Source: Owenia fusiformis (taxonomy: Eukaryota; Annelida; Polychaeta; Sabellida; Oweniidae). Taken from it: 64,000 nt of DNA. A program made the translations under genes and the position numbers. Shown in pieces: positions 1 to 13,200 of this stretch. Location: positions 374,001 through 438,000 of the forward strand of contig CAIIXF020000001.1 of assembly GCA_903813345.2 (NCBI GenBank). Reading direction: 5' to 3'. Each line of letters begins with the position of its first letter. Position 1 is the first letter of the stretch. Below the pieces are notes generated by a model. That model did no database searches and was not told the origin of the DNA. It saw nothing but the letters and a program-made list of their open reading frames with translations.

Positions 1-3000
1 TATTGAAGAAAAATCATTTGTGCTTTATAAAAATACAATTTCAGCGAATTTTGACCTTTGATGTTCACACAACAGTCATTTAAAGATCATATACCATTTT
101 TGGTGTTTTTACAAAAAATTCTTTATTTATTGTTGTCTAAGTAAATAGTATATAAATATTAACCAATATAAATACATTAAAATGTAATATATGAAATACT
201 GAAGAAAAGATACGATTAAAATTATTTTCATGGAAAAGCACATAGGGCAATATTGACAAAATGCAAATGCTATTTTGGTAGGTTCTGGGCTAGCAATGGG
301 TACATTTCAACTGTGATTGTAATGGATTACTATTGACTTTTATCAGCATCGTAGGGCAACATTTAAGCAACTTAAGCACAAGGAAAATCAAAGATTTCCT
401 CTCATTTCTAAAACGAGGAACAAAAGCATGAATTCAAGGAAAATAAATGATGGCCTGTGCCAAAATATATAACATAGGAGAAAGTTGTGGCACAGTAAAG
501 GATATGTATAGGATATCATATGATTTTAAATGATTTTATCTTTATCTCCGAGTTGATATCAATATCTTGCCAAGTGAGCATAGCGAATTAGCGCAGATAT
601 TGATATCAATGAGTTGGATTAACACAATATCACGAAAATTCATAGGATGTTCTACTTTTCCCATAGTTCACCTCTAAAACTAAACAAAGCATATCAAAAC
701 AACATCCATTCATTCATTCATCCCTGTGATGTCATGAAATCACTATGTAACAAAACACATCATATTGGTGGTAGTTTTCAAATCCCTGCCAAAAGGTGAT
801 ATCTGTGAAATATTTTCAGTATTCCACAGATATCACTTTTTCCACGCATTTGCAAAATATCATAAATATGTTTTCATGTTACCTAACAGAGCGGAACAGA
901 GTTCAACTATGGGATAAAGAATAAAAAATAGGTACATAATTGAATTACCACTCCAAAAATATTAATAAATATGAGGGTTTAAAGAAAGAATATTGAATAT
1001 GAGATTCAAAAAGACAAGTGGCCTCATGTCTCACATTACCCAAACCCCAGATCCTCGATGTCATATATACTTGTACACTGTATATCAATGTTATTTACTG
1101 GGAGGATTAAATATGGAGTGTATAGCAATGGTCAATACGATATTTCCAGATGGATATTTTTTCCCTAGAAGCGGAACCCAAACTCAGTCATGACATAGAA
1201 GCTAACTTTTGCAATTAATAGAAACTTGTTTTTTATTATATTTTTGTGTTTTATATTTGAGATGAAATAATATGAGATTCATTTCTACAAGAGAATGGAA
1301 CGAATGTGAACTTGTATATTGAGCTATACTCCTTTTCTGAATAAACAGAACAACATTTTATCCAAGCCAATGAAGAAAACCAAGGCCAATGAGTGTAATT
1401 TATGTCCAGTTAAACTAACACAATAACAACTTTTTGTCTGGACTCACTTATTATGTAAGAATGAATTGTATTACTGTTTACTGCATTAAATGTCAAGTAT
1501 ACTATCTGTATTTAATTTCAAATGCCTATCTCACTTATTGAAAGTATACAAGAAATGTTATTTTGAAACAAATTCAGCACAACCAAAACCATGTCCACAT
1601 AATATGACAAATCCAAGATGGCTGCCACAATTTTAGATCCATGCACATGTGAAGAAGTTAGAAATACACATGGTCCACAAGTCCCATCCCCAATAAAATG
1701 GGAAGTTTAAGGTTTTCACACATATCAACTCTATTCCTATATACTTTATATTTGTGGTAAGGCTTGTGATCTAGGTAAACTTAACATGTTCATGTACCTC
1801 CTATCCTCTGAAGCTAAAACCAGAAATAGTGACTTCAATTGAGAAAAATGAATCTTATGGGCTCCATATACATTTTGAGTGGCTGTCCGGCTACAGTTAG
1901 ATACTACTGATAATCTGAGATTGAAAATTATGTCAAGTTTAGTCCTCAGCCTCTCATAATGGATAACTTCGAGGTAATTGTGTTGTTACTGCAAAAACCT
2001 CTATTTCTTCATCACAAATCTACCATCTTTTGCATCTGTCAAAACCCTTCATTTCATGTTAATTTTCAGACTTTTGCTTGTGCCATCATTAAATATATAT
2101 ATTCAACTTGTTATTCAGAATATTTTAAGAACTTTTCATGAATTTTTTTATTTTCACACTTTTGAAAAAATGACTAAGTCAGAGAATGGCCTCTTAATGG
2201 CATGTCCCCTTTACAACTGAATTGCCAAATGAATAGGCGCAGTGCATGGCAAAATATGTTAGGTCATCTAGTGTTTTTTTTGAACTGATACCCTTCTAAG
2301 ATATGAGATCTATTAAGAAAGGCGCATCATCACCAACGTGCAAAAGTCAATGTTTTTGCTATAAATCGGGCAACAATGGTCTATACACGACCTGTAATAA
2401 ATAGGTATAAGGGACGTTATTATCACAATACTAATGACATTGCTCACTTTTAAAGTTAGTTTCTAAGCGTTATACAAAAAATAATCGTAATAAATTAATA
2501 TCGGGTGGAGGGGGGGGGGGGGGTCGGATGGAGGGGGATCACGTGTACATAAGACATGATAAGACATGCTACTTGAATTTATTCTTATAACTCCAAATTT
2601 TCCCATTTTTCATTCTCCAGAGATATAATATCCAGTTTCTTACTGGGGTACTGAGTTTTGTTTTTTAAAATACACGAGTTCTTGTGAATTTGTTCCATCG
2701 TAAAGACATATAAATCCCCCTTTATTTATCTTTTAGCATTTATTCGGAGGTTTGTACTGAAATCAACATTTATCAACATGGCGTAAACTCAACATAATAT
2801 TTTTAATACGTTTTCGCCAATTACCAAGACGCCTTGGAATGTCACGTGTAGTGTAAATAGGGCTAATATGAATTTATTCGAAAAATTAAATATCCTGCAG
2901 ACATCCTGCATTCCGACAGATGTATAACATTTTACCACATAATATTGCTGTATCTAAGATGATCCCAATACAGATTTAATTTGTAATTATTTGAAATTCA

Positions 3001-4375
3001 TGCCTCGGCGTTTTGCTTAGTCTAAAAATATAAAAAAAGTCTTGGTAAACGTGCTGCACGGTAAAACCTGTATCAATGAACATCTTTCTCTAGTGAACAC
3101 CTCTTCTTATCACACATTACTCTGACATCTATATCACACATTATTGGATTTCCTCTATGTAGTGAACATCTACTAACTGGTAACACATTTGGGGCTCCAT
3201 ATGTGTTCACTGTGCACATGTTTTACTGTAGTTGCATCAGATAACCATAACTCTTATTCAGATAAAGAACAATCTTAAAATCTAATTTTGCCTTTTCGTA
3301 TTTCAAGATGCACTCCACTTACCTTTTGGAACAACTATAGAAGGTAGAACAATCCACAGTTCATACCATCATATGTATTTAGCTTCATCTTCATCAAATA
3401 ATTTTACTTCATATAATCAAGTTACCGTAAAAATGACCATGTCAGGTGATGGATCCAAAGAAGGCAATATGAAATGAAGTTGACTATCATTTTGATGAGT
3501 TACCGTGCATAAGTTGGATAAAAGAGATAAAAGCTTAAAGAGTGGTCGTATATACATCCCAGAATTTGAATTGTGTACTTTTATAACGTTTCATTTTTCA
3601 TAATACTTTACGAAAGAGATTTGACACGTTCGCTCCTCTAAAGTGAAGTTGTAAAAGATATATTATATATCTAAAACGTATTTTAGATTAGAAACTGCTC
3701 CGTCACAGCGGACAATAAATTTAAACATTATTTTTTATAACAAAATTAAAAATACCCAATACATAAAGATCCCAGTAATACCTTCAGAGTTATGCTGAAA
3801 ACATATGTAAATATTATCTTGTCACTATATTGTACCATTAAAAAGAAATAAAAATGGTACATTTTGGAGTATGATACTCCGGCGCCGTTTTCAATAGCTT
3901 TTACTCTTAGCGTTGTTGGACAGAAGTTAAAGTTAAACGCAAATGATATATCCATTGCATGGAGTAGGTAATTTTCTTTGATATAGCGAAACACATGAGT
4001 AAAAATATATTGTGTGGATTTCCTAGTGTTTCTATGCAAAATAGCACGGTCCGTCACAGCGGACAAATGTTTCGATACCAGCCTGTGATAAATTCATAAT
4101 TAGCCATCCAAAAGATTTAAACGAATCTCTTGATCACTTCTTGTGTGATAAAATATGTACTGAGTGACATCTATAATTAGATCTAAAGAATATTTTGGTG
4201 AATATTCCAAATTCGATTTTTTTGTTAGTATGTTGTGTATTTTAATTTGTGTGGAATAAAAGATAAGTTCATTGCTCCACTGTGAAAGTGTTTCAGGACT
4301 TTTTTGTCTCATAATTTCCTTTGTTTATATTCAAAGCAAGGAATAAAAGTTAAACGTTTTACGACAATAAAACCC
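1..4375. other. Upstream intergenic DNA
   Basis: No gene supported. Notable bits: a palindrome at 555-612 (GTTGATATCAATATCT versus AGATATTGATATCAAT); a hairpin at 796-840 (GGTGATATCTGTG versus CACAGATATCAC); a G-run at 2507-2523; and two direct copies of CCGTCACAGCGGACA (about 3700 and 4050). The short open frames here show no domain. Confidence 0.5.
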
Positions 4376-4897
4376 CAGCGGGAGATATATAGAGATTATC
4401 CTATATGAGGTTCAGGATATTGGGATTATCCCGAGGCCAATATAATATATTTGCCCGAGGGCCGCAGGTCCCGAGGGAAAATATATTATATTGACCAAGG
4501 GATAATCCCAATATCCTGAACCGACTATAGGATAATATGTTTATCCCATACCAATCTTGGTCATCTGGTTCACATTGTTCAATCGTGGAAATATTTTAGA
4601 ATATTCATGTCCAGTTTGTTTTCTTGGCCGTGGGTGGATTTTTCTGTTCTCTCAAATATTCCCACATCTATTTTCTCGAATTTTTTAAGTGGATGCTCCT
4701 TCCCTTTTTTAATCCATCAAACAGATCCCGATTGTCTGTGTTTTCTCCATTGTCGTTTACAGTCATTACGCGAACGCTACAAATTATGAACAAATATGCG
4801 AGCGGCGATTATGACGTAGCGGGCAGATATACTATATCTGCCCGCTCGGAGCGGGACGTAAAGCTATATCTGCCCGCTGATGAAAATATAAGTTTTT

Positions 4898-4993
4898 ACA
4901 AACCGGCTTTATGTACCTGTAACACGTCCAAGTATGGGATAAACGAATTTATCCCATACTTGGACGTGTTACAGGTACATAAAGCCGGTTTGT
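4898..4993. repeat. Perfect 46-bp-arm palindrome
   Basis: Arms of 46 bp, identical in inverse (starting ACAAACCGGCTTTATGTACC), around a 4-bp CGAA centre. No mismatch, so it is young or maintained by conversion. It would extrude as a cruciform. Confidence 0.95.
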
Positions 4994-5009
4994 AAATACA
5001 GAATATCAC

Positions 5010-5150
5010 ATCATTTTGAGTGATATCATTTTTATCGCGGAGTTGATATCAAATATCAACACGAGTGAGCGAAGCGAATGAGTGTTGATATTTGATATCT
5101 ACGAGGCGATAAAATGATATCACGAGAAATTATGTGATATTGGGTTTATC
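5010..5150. repeat. Palindrome with GCGAAGC tip
   Basis: ATCACATCATTTTGAGTGATATC at the left pairs with GATATCACGAG...TATGTGATAT at the right. The inner stem GTTGATATCAAATATCAACAC pairs with GTGTTGATATTTGATATC. The tip reads GAGTGAGCGAAGCGAATGAG, containing GCGAAGC, a sequence known to form an unusually stable DNA mini-hairpin. A related but decayed tip is at about 580-600. Confidence 0.85.
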
Positions 5151-6179
5151 CCGTGATTACAATCACCTTGTGATGTTCTGATCCAATTTCCAGGACATTG
5201 GCAGACAATGTAAACTAGAAATTAGAATATCAATTGAATATTTGAAACACTTTATTTTAACAATTAAAAGTAAATAACATGATATAGTTCGTCATAAATA
5301 CCATTTTTTAATCGTTAGTTAGGAGCCTTCTAATCAGATTATGTACACAATCGTAATTCAATGCACCAATGAAACTTAAAGAGAATAAATTAACGGACCT
5401 ATTTTCTCAAAAGATAATAAATTATCTGAACTAATTTCCAACAATATTGTGGCGCGAAATGCAAATGTGATATCACACGGATATGCGTGAGATAAACGAT
5501 ATCACACGCATATGAGTTTGATAAACGATTTTCTGGAAAATATCACACGGATTTCAATAATATCAGAAATATCAATAGCTGTTATTGCACAGATAACACA
5601 TTAATCGTGGGATAAAACCTTATATTTTCATCAGCGGGCAGATATAGCTTTACGTCCCGCTCCGAGCGTGCAGATATAGTATATCTGCCCGCTACGTCAT
5701 AATCGCTGTTCCCGTATTGGTTCGTTGTTGTAACGTTCGCATATTGTAAACGACAATGGAGAAAAACGCAGACAATCGCGATCTGTTTGATGCTTTTAAG
5801 AAGAGAAGGAGCAGTATGCCCCGTTAATATTCAAATATTTGAACAGGAAAATCCGGCTACGGATAAGAATACAAAACTGGACATAAATATTTTAAAATAA
5901 TTCCAAGGTTGGTTACAAAGTCTCTTAACTGTGGCCAATTGAATTGGACAATGTGATTTGTATGGGATAAACAGATCATCCTATAGTCGGTTCAGGATAT
6001 GGGGATTATCCCTTGGCCAATATAATATATCTACCCTCGTGCAGATATATTATATTGGCCTCGGGATAATCCCAATATCCTGAACCTCATATAGGATAAT
6101 CTCTATATATCAACCGCTCACCTCAGATATCAATTATATTCCCGCATGTTATTTACCTATAACACTACTAAGTATGAAA

Positions 6180-6690
6180 TAAATAAGGGTTATGTACTGG
6201 GAGGTTTTGGATACAGGGTTTATCCCAAGAGAAATATGTGTATCTCACGAGGGACCGAGGGAGATACACATATTTCCCGCGGGATAAACACTGTATCCAA
6301 AACCGACCGTACATAACTGGTGTATCTCATACTTGAGTGGGTTTGGGGTAGATATAACCTTTACCACCTTTTTCAAATGACAAGATAGGCCTATACTGTA
6401 AAAGTACAATTTATATTTAACATTTTCATAATATTCCTTCAGTTCAATACAATAGAATTGTAACATTTAAACTTTTTGAAAAATTTTGAACTTCTGAAAT
6501 TTAAATTTTTAAAATTTTTAAAACTTTTGAAAAAATTCCCGGGAGCGGGATGGATATATTATATCTGACCGCATTTGGCTTAGAGCGGGACATATACAAT
6601 ATATCCTGCCCGCTCCTCAGATATGATATATATTCCCGGGTGATATCTACCCCAAACCCACTCAAGTATGAAATACACCTCAATATCTAC
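6180..6690. repeat. Two further interlocked palindromes
   Basis: 6185-6325: GGTTTTGGATACAGGGTTTATCCC pairs with GGGATAAACACTGTATCCAAAACC around a CGAGGGACCGAGGG tip. 6326-6680: ACTTGAGTGGGTTTGGGGTAGATAT pairs with ATATCTACCCCAAACCCACTCAAGT, with an inner palindrome at 6536-6640 (CCCGGGAGCGGG...). Non-coding members of the same repeat group as 4376-6115. Confidence 0.85.
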
Positions 6691-7203
6691 ATATAGGTTT
6701 ATATTTTATATCTGAAAGGGAAAATGTATTCATGCGTGAAAACATCTTTAATCCTGAGATAGATAAGTACATTGACGTATGTGTAAGGTAGACTTTCTCA
6801 GTCTGATGATGGTCTGTTCAGTAGGACTTTATTATTCAGCTGGTGTTCCCTAAGAAACGCGACACTGTATTGGCTTGGATTTCACGAGAAACAAGAGGAT
6901 GACAATATCGTGACCATATAAACTCAATACTTTCAACAGTCCGAACCTCTGCACAGCTTGATGTGGTTTGAATGTGAGGTAAGCGACCTCCGTCATACGT
7001 AAAGATCCAAAAAGTCCAATCGCTGAAAGGGCATGCGCAAATGATCAGGAGCCAAATCCAATGACATGCGAATAGGCAGAGAAAGACATAAGGTTTACGG
7101 ATTTAATAGCCCTCTTTAATTTCTCGCTCGTATAAGAGCGCAAGACATGGCAAATTAATGATATCCTTAGAAGGCCGCTGTTTCTGCGGCAAGTCGAGAA
7201 TAA
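6690..7203 (+). promoter_or_regulatory. Presumed promoter / 5'UTR of the receptor gene
   Basis: This 0.5 kb lies between the upstream palindrome cluster and the signal-peptide ATG. A TATAAG-like motif occurs near 7131, next to a small inverted pair (GCTC...GAGC), and a GCCGC...GCGGC hairpin lies near 7173-7190. At least two short upstream ATGs occur (near 7147 and 7159), the second in another frame that overlaps the start. Transcription start and promoter function are inferred from position only. Confidence 0.3.
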
Positions 7204-7270
7204 ATGGCCGTTTTTACTTTATGCATCTTTGCATTGGCATCACTCAGTGGAAACTTCGAATTAACAAGCG
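7204..7270 (+). CDS. Receptor exon 1: signal peptide
   Basis: ATG followed by a short hydrophobic run ([16 protein letters not shown]) that reads as a secretory signal peptide with a plausible cleavage after Ser/Gly. The exon ends in phase 1 at donor GTATGT (7271). Its final G plus GC at 21697 makes a Gly codon, which joins in frame to LDLa exon 1. The intron of 14.4 kb is the longest in the gene. The start is chosen for the signal peptide and for phase agreement. An alternative in-frame start exists at 21624. Confidence 0.72.
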
Positions 7271-10200
7271 GTATGTATTCATATTTATAATATCTAAAAA
7301 TTGAGCATGAGAATCGTTTAGTTTATTTGCGATAATTTGAGATTACTATTATTATTCAATGTAGCCTCAAAACTTGTAGTCGAGCGTTATTACTTAAAGA
7401 TAACATTCCACGTTGACTTAAGGTCTCATTCCATAATTGCAGATTGTTTTTATTTGATTTGTTTTACAGGCACATTTATCGTACTTTATTGTATAAATGA
7501 TACTTTATTGTATGAACGTGACGACGTACGTATATTTACAAAGTTATTTATGATATGTCACACGCTCTTTTCTCATAGAGTGAATTGTGCTTTGGATTAA
7601 ATCAAGACAAGTTTTCGATAGGGCAATCGCGTAATAGTTTAACTTATGTTTACTACCATTTGTCAGACGTCATTAAACTTAATGACCATGAAATTAAGTT
7701 TCTGTCCAGTTATCTTCAACAAATGGTATTTAGATATTGTTCAAAATATGTCAAACTATGGGTTCATGGTTATAATGCTTGTCAGCTAGATTTTAACAAC
7801 ATACGGTAGTTCCATGATCTTAAAAGCTCTTGAAACAGATTGAGTTATTTACGCATTTGATTCTTGCACGACGCAAATTGAAACGTCCAGCACACATTTA
7901 TTTTAAACCCAATTATTGTTTAAATGATCGCTAAATAATAATTGATCGGAAAGTTTAAATCATTTCATTTATCTAACTTAATCTAGTTTTATATAAACGG
8001 GGGTTATGTGATCACCAATATTTGTGATATAATCATTTTGTGGTATACAACTCCATGACCATATCAATATCCATGACCATATCAATATCCATGACCATAT
8101 CAATATCCATGACCATATCAATATCCACGAACACAACCAAGCGAAAATCTAAAATGACGACAACAGCGGGATTGGTCTGTAATTTTGGAAAGTAGCATTA
8201 AATAAAAGCTATCAATTCAAATGGGAACGTCCAAACATAATCAAGCGAATATGGTTATGACATTAAAGGTATCCCCAAGGTCTCAAAATGCCATTCCAGT
8301 TAAACTGTATAGTAAGTTAAGCTACATGCAAATCATTGCAATTTCTGTTGATAGACTAACAACTCGTAAGAATCAACGTGTCATTACATACCACATTGGT
8401 CATTTATTCAGTAACAGTTTATCGATGAATAACACTTTGATTTGTCAAGGGATTTACATTTTAGCATTTCTAGATTGCAAGGGTTGTTAACAAATTGAGG
8501 GATCACACGAAGAAATTTCTTTGTTTACGAACCAAATAAATAAAATAAATAATATCACCCGTTTTTGATCGATCGAATATTCGATACCTCGCGTATGATA
8601 TATTCAGAAAAACTTGAATTTTAGTAGAACTATCCGATTTCGAAAAGCACACTGGTTCGTTAAAGAATAAACTTTGTGATCAAATCTTTTCCTTAAGGAT
8701 TTGATTGAAATAAATGGGTTTCTAAATGGATGGAGCTGTTTCAAAGAAAGGATGTACACTCCATTCGTAAGTTTGGAAACCCAGATTTCAAAACTGCATG
8801 TTAAGGAAGTTGTCGTACAGTGTTGTATATTGTATTGTTATATTCGTACAGTAGATGTCCACCTAGAATCGAAGCATTATGACCTAAATATTATGTTTAC
8901 GCAGCCGAAATGCGGCTTAAACTAGGAGGGCATTCTATCGTCTTGACAGGGAAAGATACGATTAGATTAAATCATTCGAATAAGACTCTCACTGAGATAA
9001 CACAGGAGGCGAAAGAGTAATATCTAAATGACCTTAGTGCTCTCAAACCTTATAATTTGCTCAAGCTATCAATTATGAATTATTAAGATGAGTTGAAAAT
9101 TTGAATTAACTTCACTGCTTGATTTTATCAATATATGTGAATCAATATTCCTGTATATTCATCTTTGCTAAGAGAAAAATAGATTCTGTATTTAAGTTCA
9201 AATATAATGTTTCAAGAATTAAGATTGTTCTCATACCACATCTGTTTTGTTTTCCGCCAAAGTTGTTTATTTAACAATGGCATATGTATGTACATTGTAT
9301 GAATATTTAGGAAATATTAAATTCGAAATTTCGAAAGAAATTACACATGATCATCTTAGCCGCTGCTTATATTTATGGAACATTTTCCATTTACACTGTT
9401 GCTCATATACAGGGTGTCCCGAAAGTACGGCCCCCTAGGCAGACATATTCCAATGTCCTCATAGTATGTGTCATATATCATTTTAAAGCTTATCCAAAGA
9501 TACATTGATTTGCCAAGTATCATTTCCAAATGGGAAAAAGTTACAGTCATTTTAAAAGTTAATGTTTTGTCAAAATAAAGTTCAATTTTACACCACATTA
9601 CTAGTCAATGTGTCCCCCTTGGCCATGTAAACAGCAGCAATTATTTTCAGATATGACTTTAAAAGCCCTTCAAATAGGGGTGTGGAATTTTATAACCCTC
9701 TAAAAAACTGTTAAGGGACTTTAGAAGAGTTTCCTTAGAGTTTCTACCCTCACCGTTCTCTTTTCTAACTCAATATCCATCCGACCCGAAAAGCATTACT
9801 GCTGTCAAGATGGCCCAGGAGGACACATTGACTAGCGATTTGGTGTAAAATTGAACTTAATTTAGACCAAACACTAAATTGTGAAATGCCTGTAATTTTT
9901 TCACGTTTGAGAGTTGAACCATGATACTTGGCGAATCAATGTAACTTTGAATGAGCTTTAAAATGATATACGAGTATGACACATACTATGATGACACTGG
10001 TATATATGTCTGCCTGGGGGGGGCATACTTTCGGGACACCCTGTATATGGAACATTTTCCATTTACACCACTGCTCATATATATGAAACGTTTTCCATTT
10101 ACACCGCTGTCCATATATGTGGAATATTTTCCATTTTCACCGCTGCTCATATTTATGGAACATTTTCCATTTACACCGCTGCTCATATTTATGGAACATT

Positions 10201-13200
10201 TTCCATTTACACCGCTGCTCATATATATGGAACATTTTCCATTTACACCGCTGTCCATATATATGGAACATTTTCCATTTAAAACGCTGTCCATATTTAT
10301 GGAATATTTTCCATTTATACCGCTTCTCATATTTATGGAACATTCCCCATTTATACCACTGCTCATATTTATGGAACATTTTCCATTTATACCACTGCTC
10401 ATATTTATGGAAAATTCCCCATTTATACCACTGCTCATATTTATGGAACATTTTCCATTTATACCACTGGTCATATTTATGGAACATTCCCCATTTATAC
10501 CACTGCTCATATTTATGGAACATTTTCCATTTACACCGCTGCTCATATCTATGGAACATTTCTATTTACACTGTTGCTTATTTATATGGAACATTTTCCA
10601 TTTGCCATTGATCCGCTCTCAAATAAATGAATCATGATTATGTACTGATTCTGTTAAGTGATCAAAAGGCTAATAGCTATAAATCTCATTTAATTAATCT
10701 TAAAATTAATAATGACACGTAACTTACACAATCAAAATATTTGAGCCTTAGACCTTTCTGTCTCACCTGTAGTGGCTTGCCCTTTTGGCTAAAGTGGTAT
10801 TAAAGTGGTATTATTATATTATATAGCGTCAGCCTCGTGAGCGAGTGGTCCTGGGCTCGATGGCTGGCTGCAATATCATTTAGTTTGTTTCCCTTACTTT
10901 GCCTTAGGTTTATGGGGAATGAGGGTTACGCCCATTGAACCTGTAATGTTCCAGAAACATGAGCAACAGTGTGTTCGTGAAAGGAGCCATAGAATTGATT
11001 ATAGAACATAGCAAGAAATCAGTTTTATAAAATTAATCAAAAATTAGACAGTTAATTTAGTTAATTGGTATTTCCAAGCTATTAGTATTAACTAGACCGA
11101 AATACATACGTGCATGTATCTGCTAATAAATGTTCTTTCTTTTTCCCAAACCCTTGTTGAATACTAAATCGCTAGAGAGTAGAGCTCAGAAACAATCAAT
11201 TCCCTGTCGGTAATTTCGACTTTGGGTATGGTCCAGTGAATGTTATCAATATTCAAGCTTTAGCTAAGAATGAACAAAAATGAAATATCCCAAGTTTTGA
11301 TTATTTATGTTACAACATTATAACTCAGATCAGTGTGACTTATTAAATAAGAGAGTGGTAGGAATAGTGGTAGAGACATGGTTGCCGGGACAACCTTTTA
11401 CCATATACATGTACCATTGAAGCGTGATATGTATGCATGTATGTATTTCATCTTGTCATCGATTTGAAAAGTACCCGCTTTCCGGAAAATATCAGATTCA
11501 GGAAGTTGAGGCGAAGTTATAGACAAAGGGCACTAAGATGAGGCGACTTATATCCAAAGGGCATGAAGATAAGGCAACTTATATCCAAAGGGCATGAAGA
11601 TAAGGCGACTTATATCCAAAGGGTATGACAATGAGGCGACTCATATCCAAAGGGCATGACGATAAGGCGACTTATATCCAAAGGGTATGAAAACGAGGCG
11701 ACTTCTATCCAAAGGGCATGAAGAGGAGGCAAAATGTAACGGTGGTACAACACATATAAATAAACACCGATTTGTTTTTCAAATGAAATATAAATGTCAT
11801 TCAAGAGCATTATGAGTTCATTTTTCTATGAATTGCAGTTTTAGAACAACACAATTGCAACTAGAGTAAGAGTAAAAGCTACTATTTTACCATTATAGTG
11901 GTAACTTTGCAAGATATCAGGCTTGCGCAAAAAGCATTTTGACATCAGTCTTAATTTCAAAGCTTTATAGTTAAGTGTTTTTTAATTTCGGATGTGTGTT
12001 TACCTCTATATGGAAGCATGTAACATCTGCCACAGAATTCCTTAAGAACCATAGTGATGCATCGACCGATTTCAATTTAATAAAGTCATTTAACATCTTA
12101 TGTTTGTTCTGGTATGGCAACACATTTTACCAATTCTGCAGTTGAACAATCAAGCACAACTTATAAGGATTAACTTAAAAACATAACTGTATAATTAATG
12201 ATCTTGCTAAGTCATTAAAGGTTTTGTGTATAAAAACGATACCTGGCAAACTCAGAAAAACTCCGAGACGGCAAATATAAAGTCTCAAAATGCTGCCAAT
12301 GGAACTTATATCACATTTAATCAAATTTGAAACAAACATATAGTAAGACGGTTTAAACCAATTCAGGACACGAGCATCAATGGCCTGAATATATATGGAG
12401 ACTGAGGAACAAAATGTAAAGGGATAACCTTTTCTTCTGATTAACTCCACAGTTCAAGCACAGTTCCTTTAGATACAAGTATCACATGTTGAAAAGGCGG
12501 AAATCGCCAGGCCCATTCATATAATTTGTAATATAAGTTGGACATTCGACAATTATTGAAAAATAGATCAATCAATTAAAATCTAATCAAGAATTATTTT
12601 GGGAAAACGATTCAAAATCAATATGAGGCTTATGAAATGAAGTACGAAGGGTTATCATAAAGTTCTCCTATAGTATATCTGTAAAACAAACAAATTAAAA
12701 CGATTTTCATTCATTTTTGCACAAATGTTGTATAATACACCACTTACCTATCTAGCGTACAAATAACATTAAGATAGAACAAAAAAGGAGTGGGTTTTAA
12801 CCAACATTCAATCTGCACTTCTATGCAAGTTTTACCTAAATTTTGACTTCAGAATTGTTGATTCACAAATTAAGGATTCAGCTGGAAAACCAGTTTCCCT
12901 TAGCTAGTATACATTTGTGACACCACATGACACGTGATATTTAAACTTATTCTATAAGGTACATGTATGTGAGCATAGTAAGGTGATAAAAGGAGGTATT
13001 ATGAGAGAAGTGTTATTTAATTGTACTTTGCCCCGGGTCACATCATTACTGGTTACTATAGCAACCATATATTATTTAATCCTCATGTTGATATAGATGT
13101 TTCATGATGAATCAATACACTATTGCATTTTACACATCCTCAAAAATATCAAAAGATAAAGATAATAGAGAGGTAATGTGAGAACTTTATGATCACCCCT

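Larger units (their letters stand above)
4376..6115. repeat. Nested foldback: 500-bp inverted arms with palindromes inside palindromes
   Basis: The left arm (4376-4890) and right arm (5615-6115) are inverses: AGATTATCCTATATGAGGTT at the left matches AACCTCATATAGGATAATCT at the right, and the CTATATCTGCCCGC block matches near 5640. Each arm contains its own palindrome (4395-4545 and 5970-6105). Between the arms lie a perfect palindrome (4898-4993), another palindrome (5010-5150) and GATATCACACG hairpins (5460-5560). The open frame 4624-4995 lies across these repeats and is not a gene. Confidence 0.85.

Noticed and set aside
4624-4995. 123-codon + frame
   Set aside because: It runs through the arm of the nested palindrome and the perfect 96-bp palindrome, with no recognisable domain.
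5756-5827. Small frame in the right palindrome arm (MEKNADNRDLFDAFKKRRSS...)
   Set aside because: The homologous left arm (ATG at 4750, minus strand) has a 1-nt deletion that shifts the frame after three codons, so there is no sign of coding constraint. Only 23 codons long.
9951-10637. 228-codon + frame and 140-186-codon - frames with 12-residue repeats
   Set aside because: They are translations of the 36-bp minisatellite, whose period is a multiple of three and lacks stops on both strands. Part of the frame also lies in the MITE.
10800-10880. Possible tRNA gene
   Set aside because: Only box-like fragments are visible and no cloverleaf can be formed. Kept only as a weak SINE suggestion.
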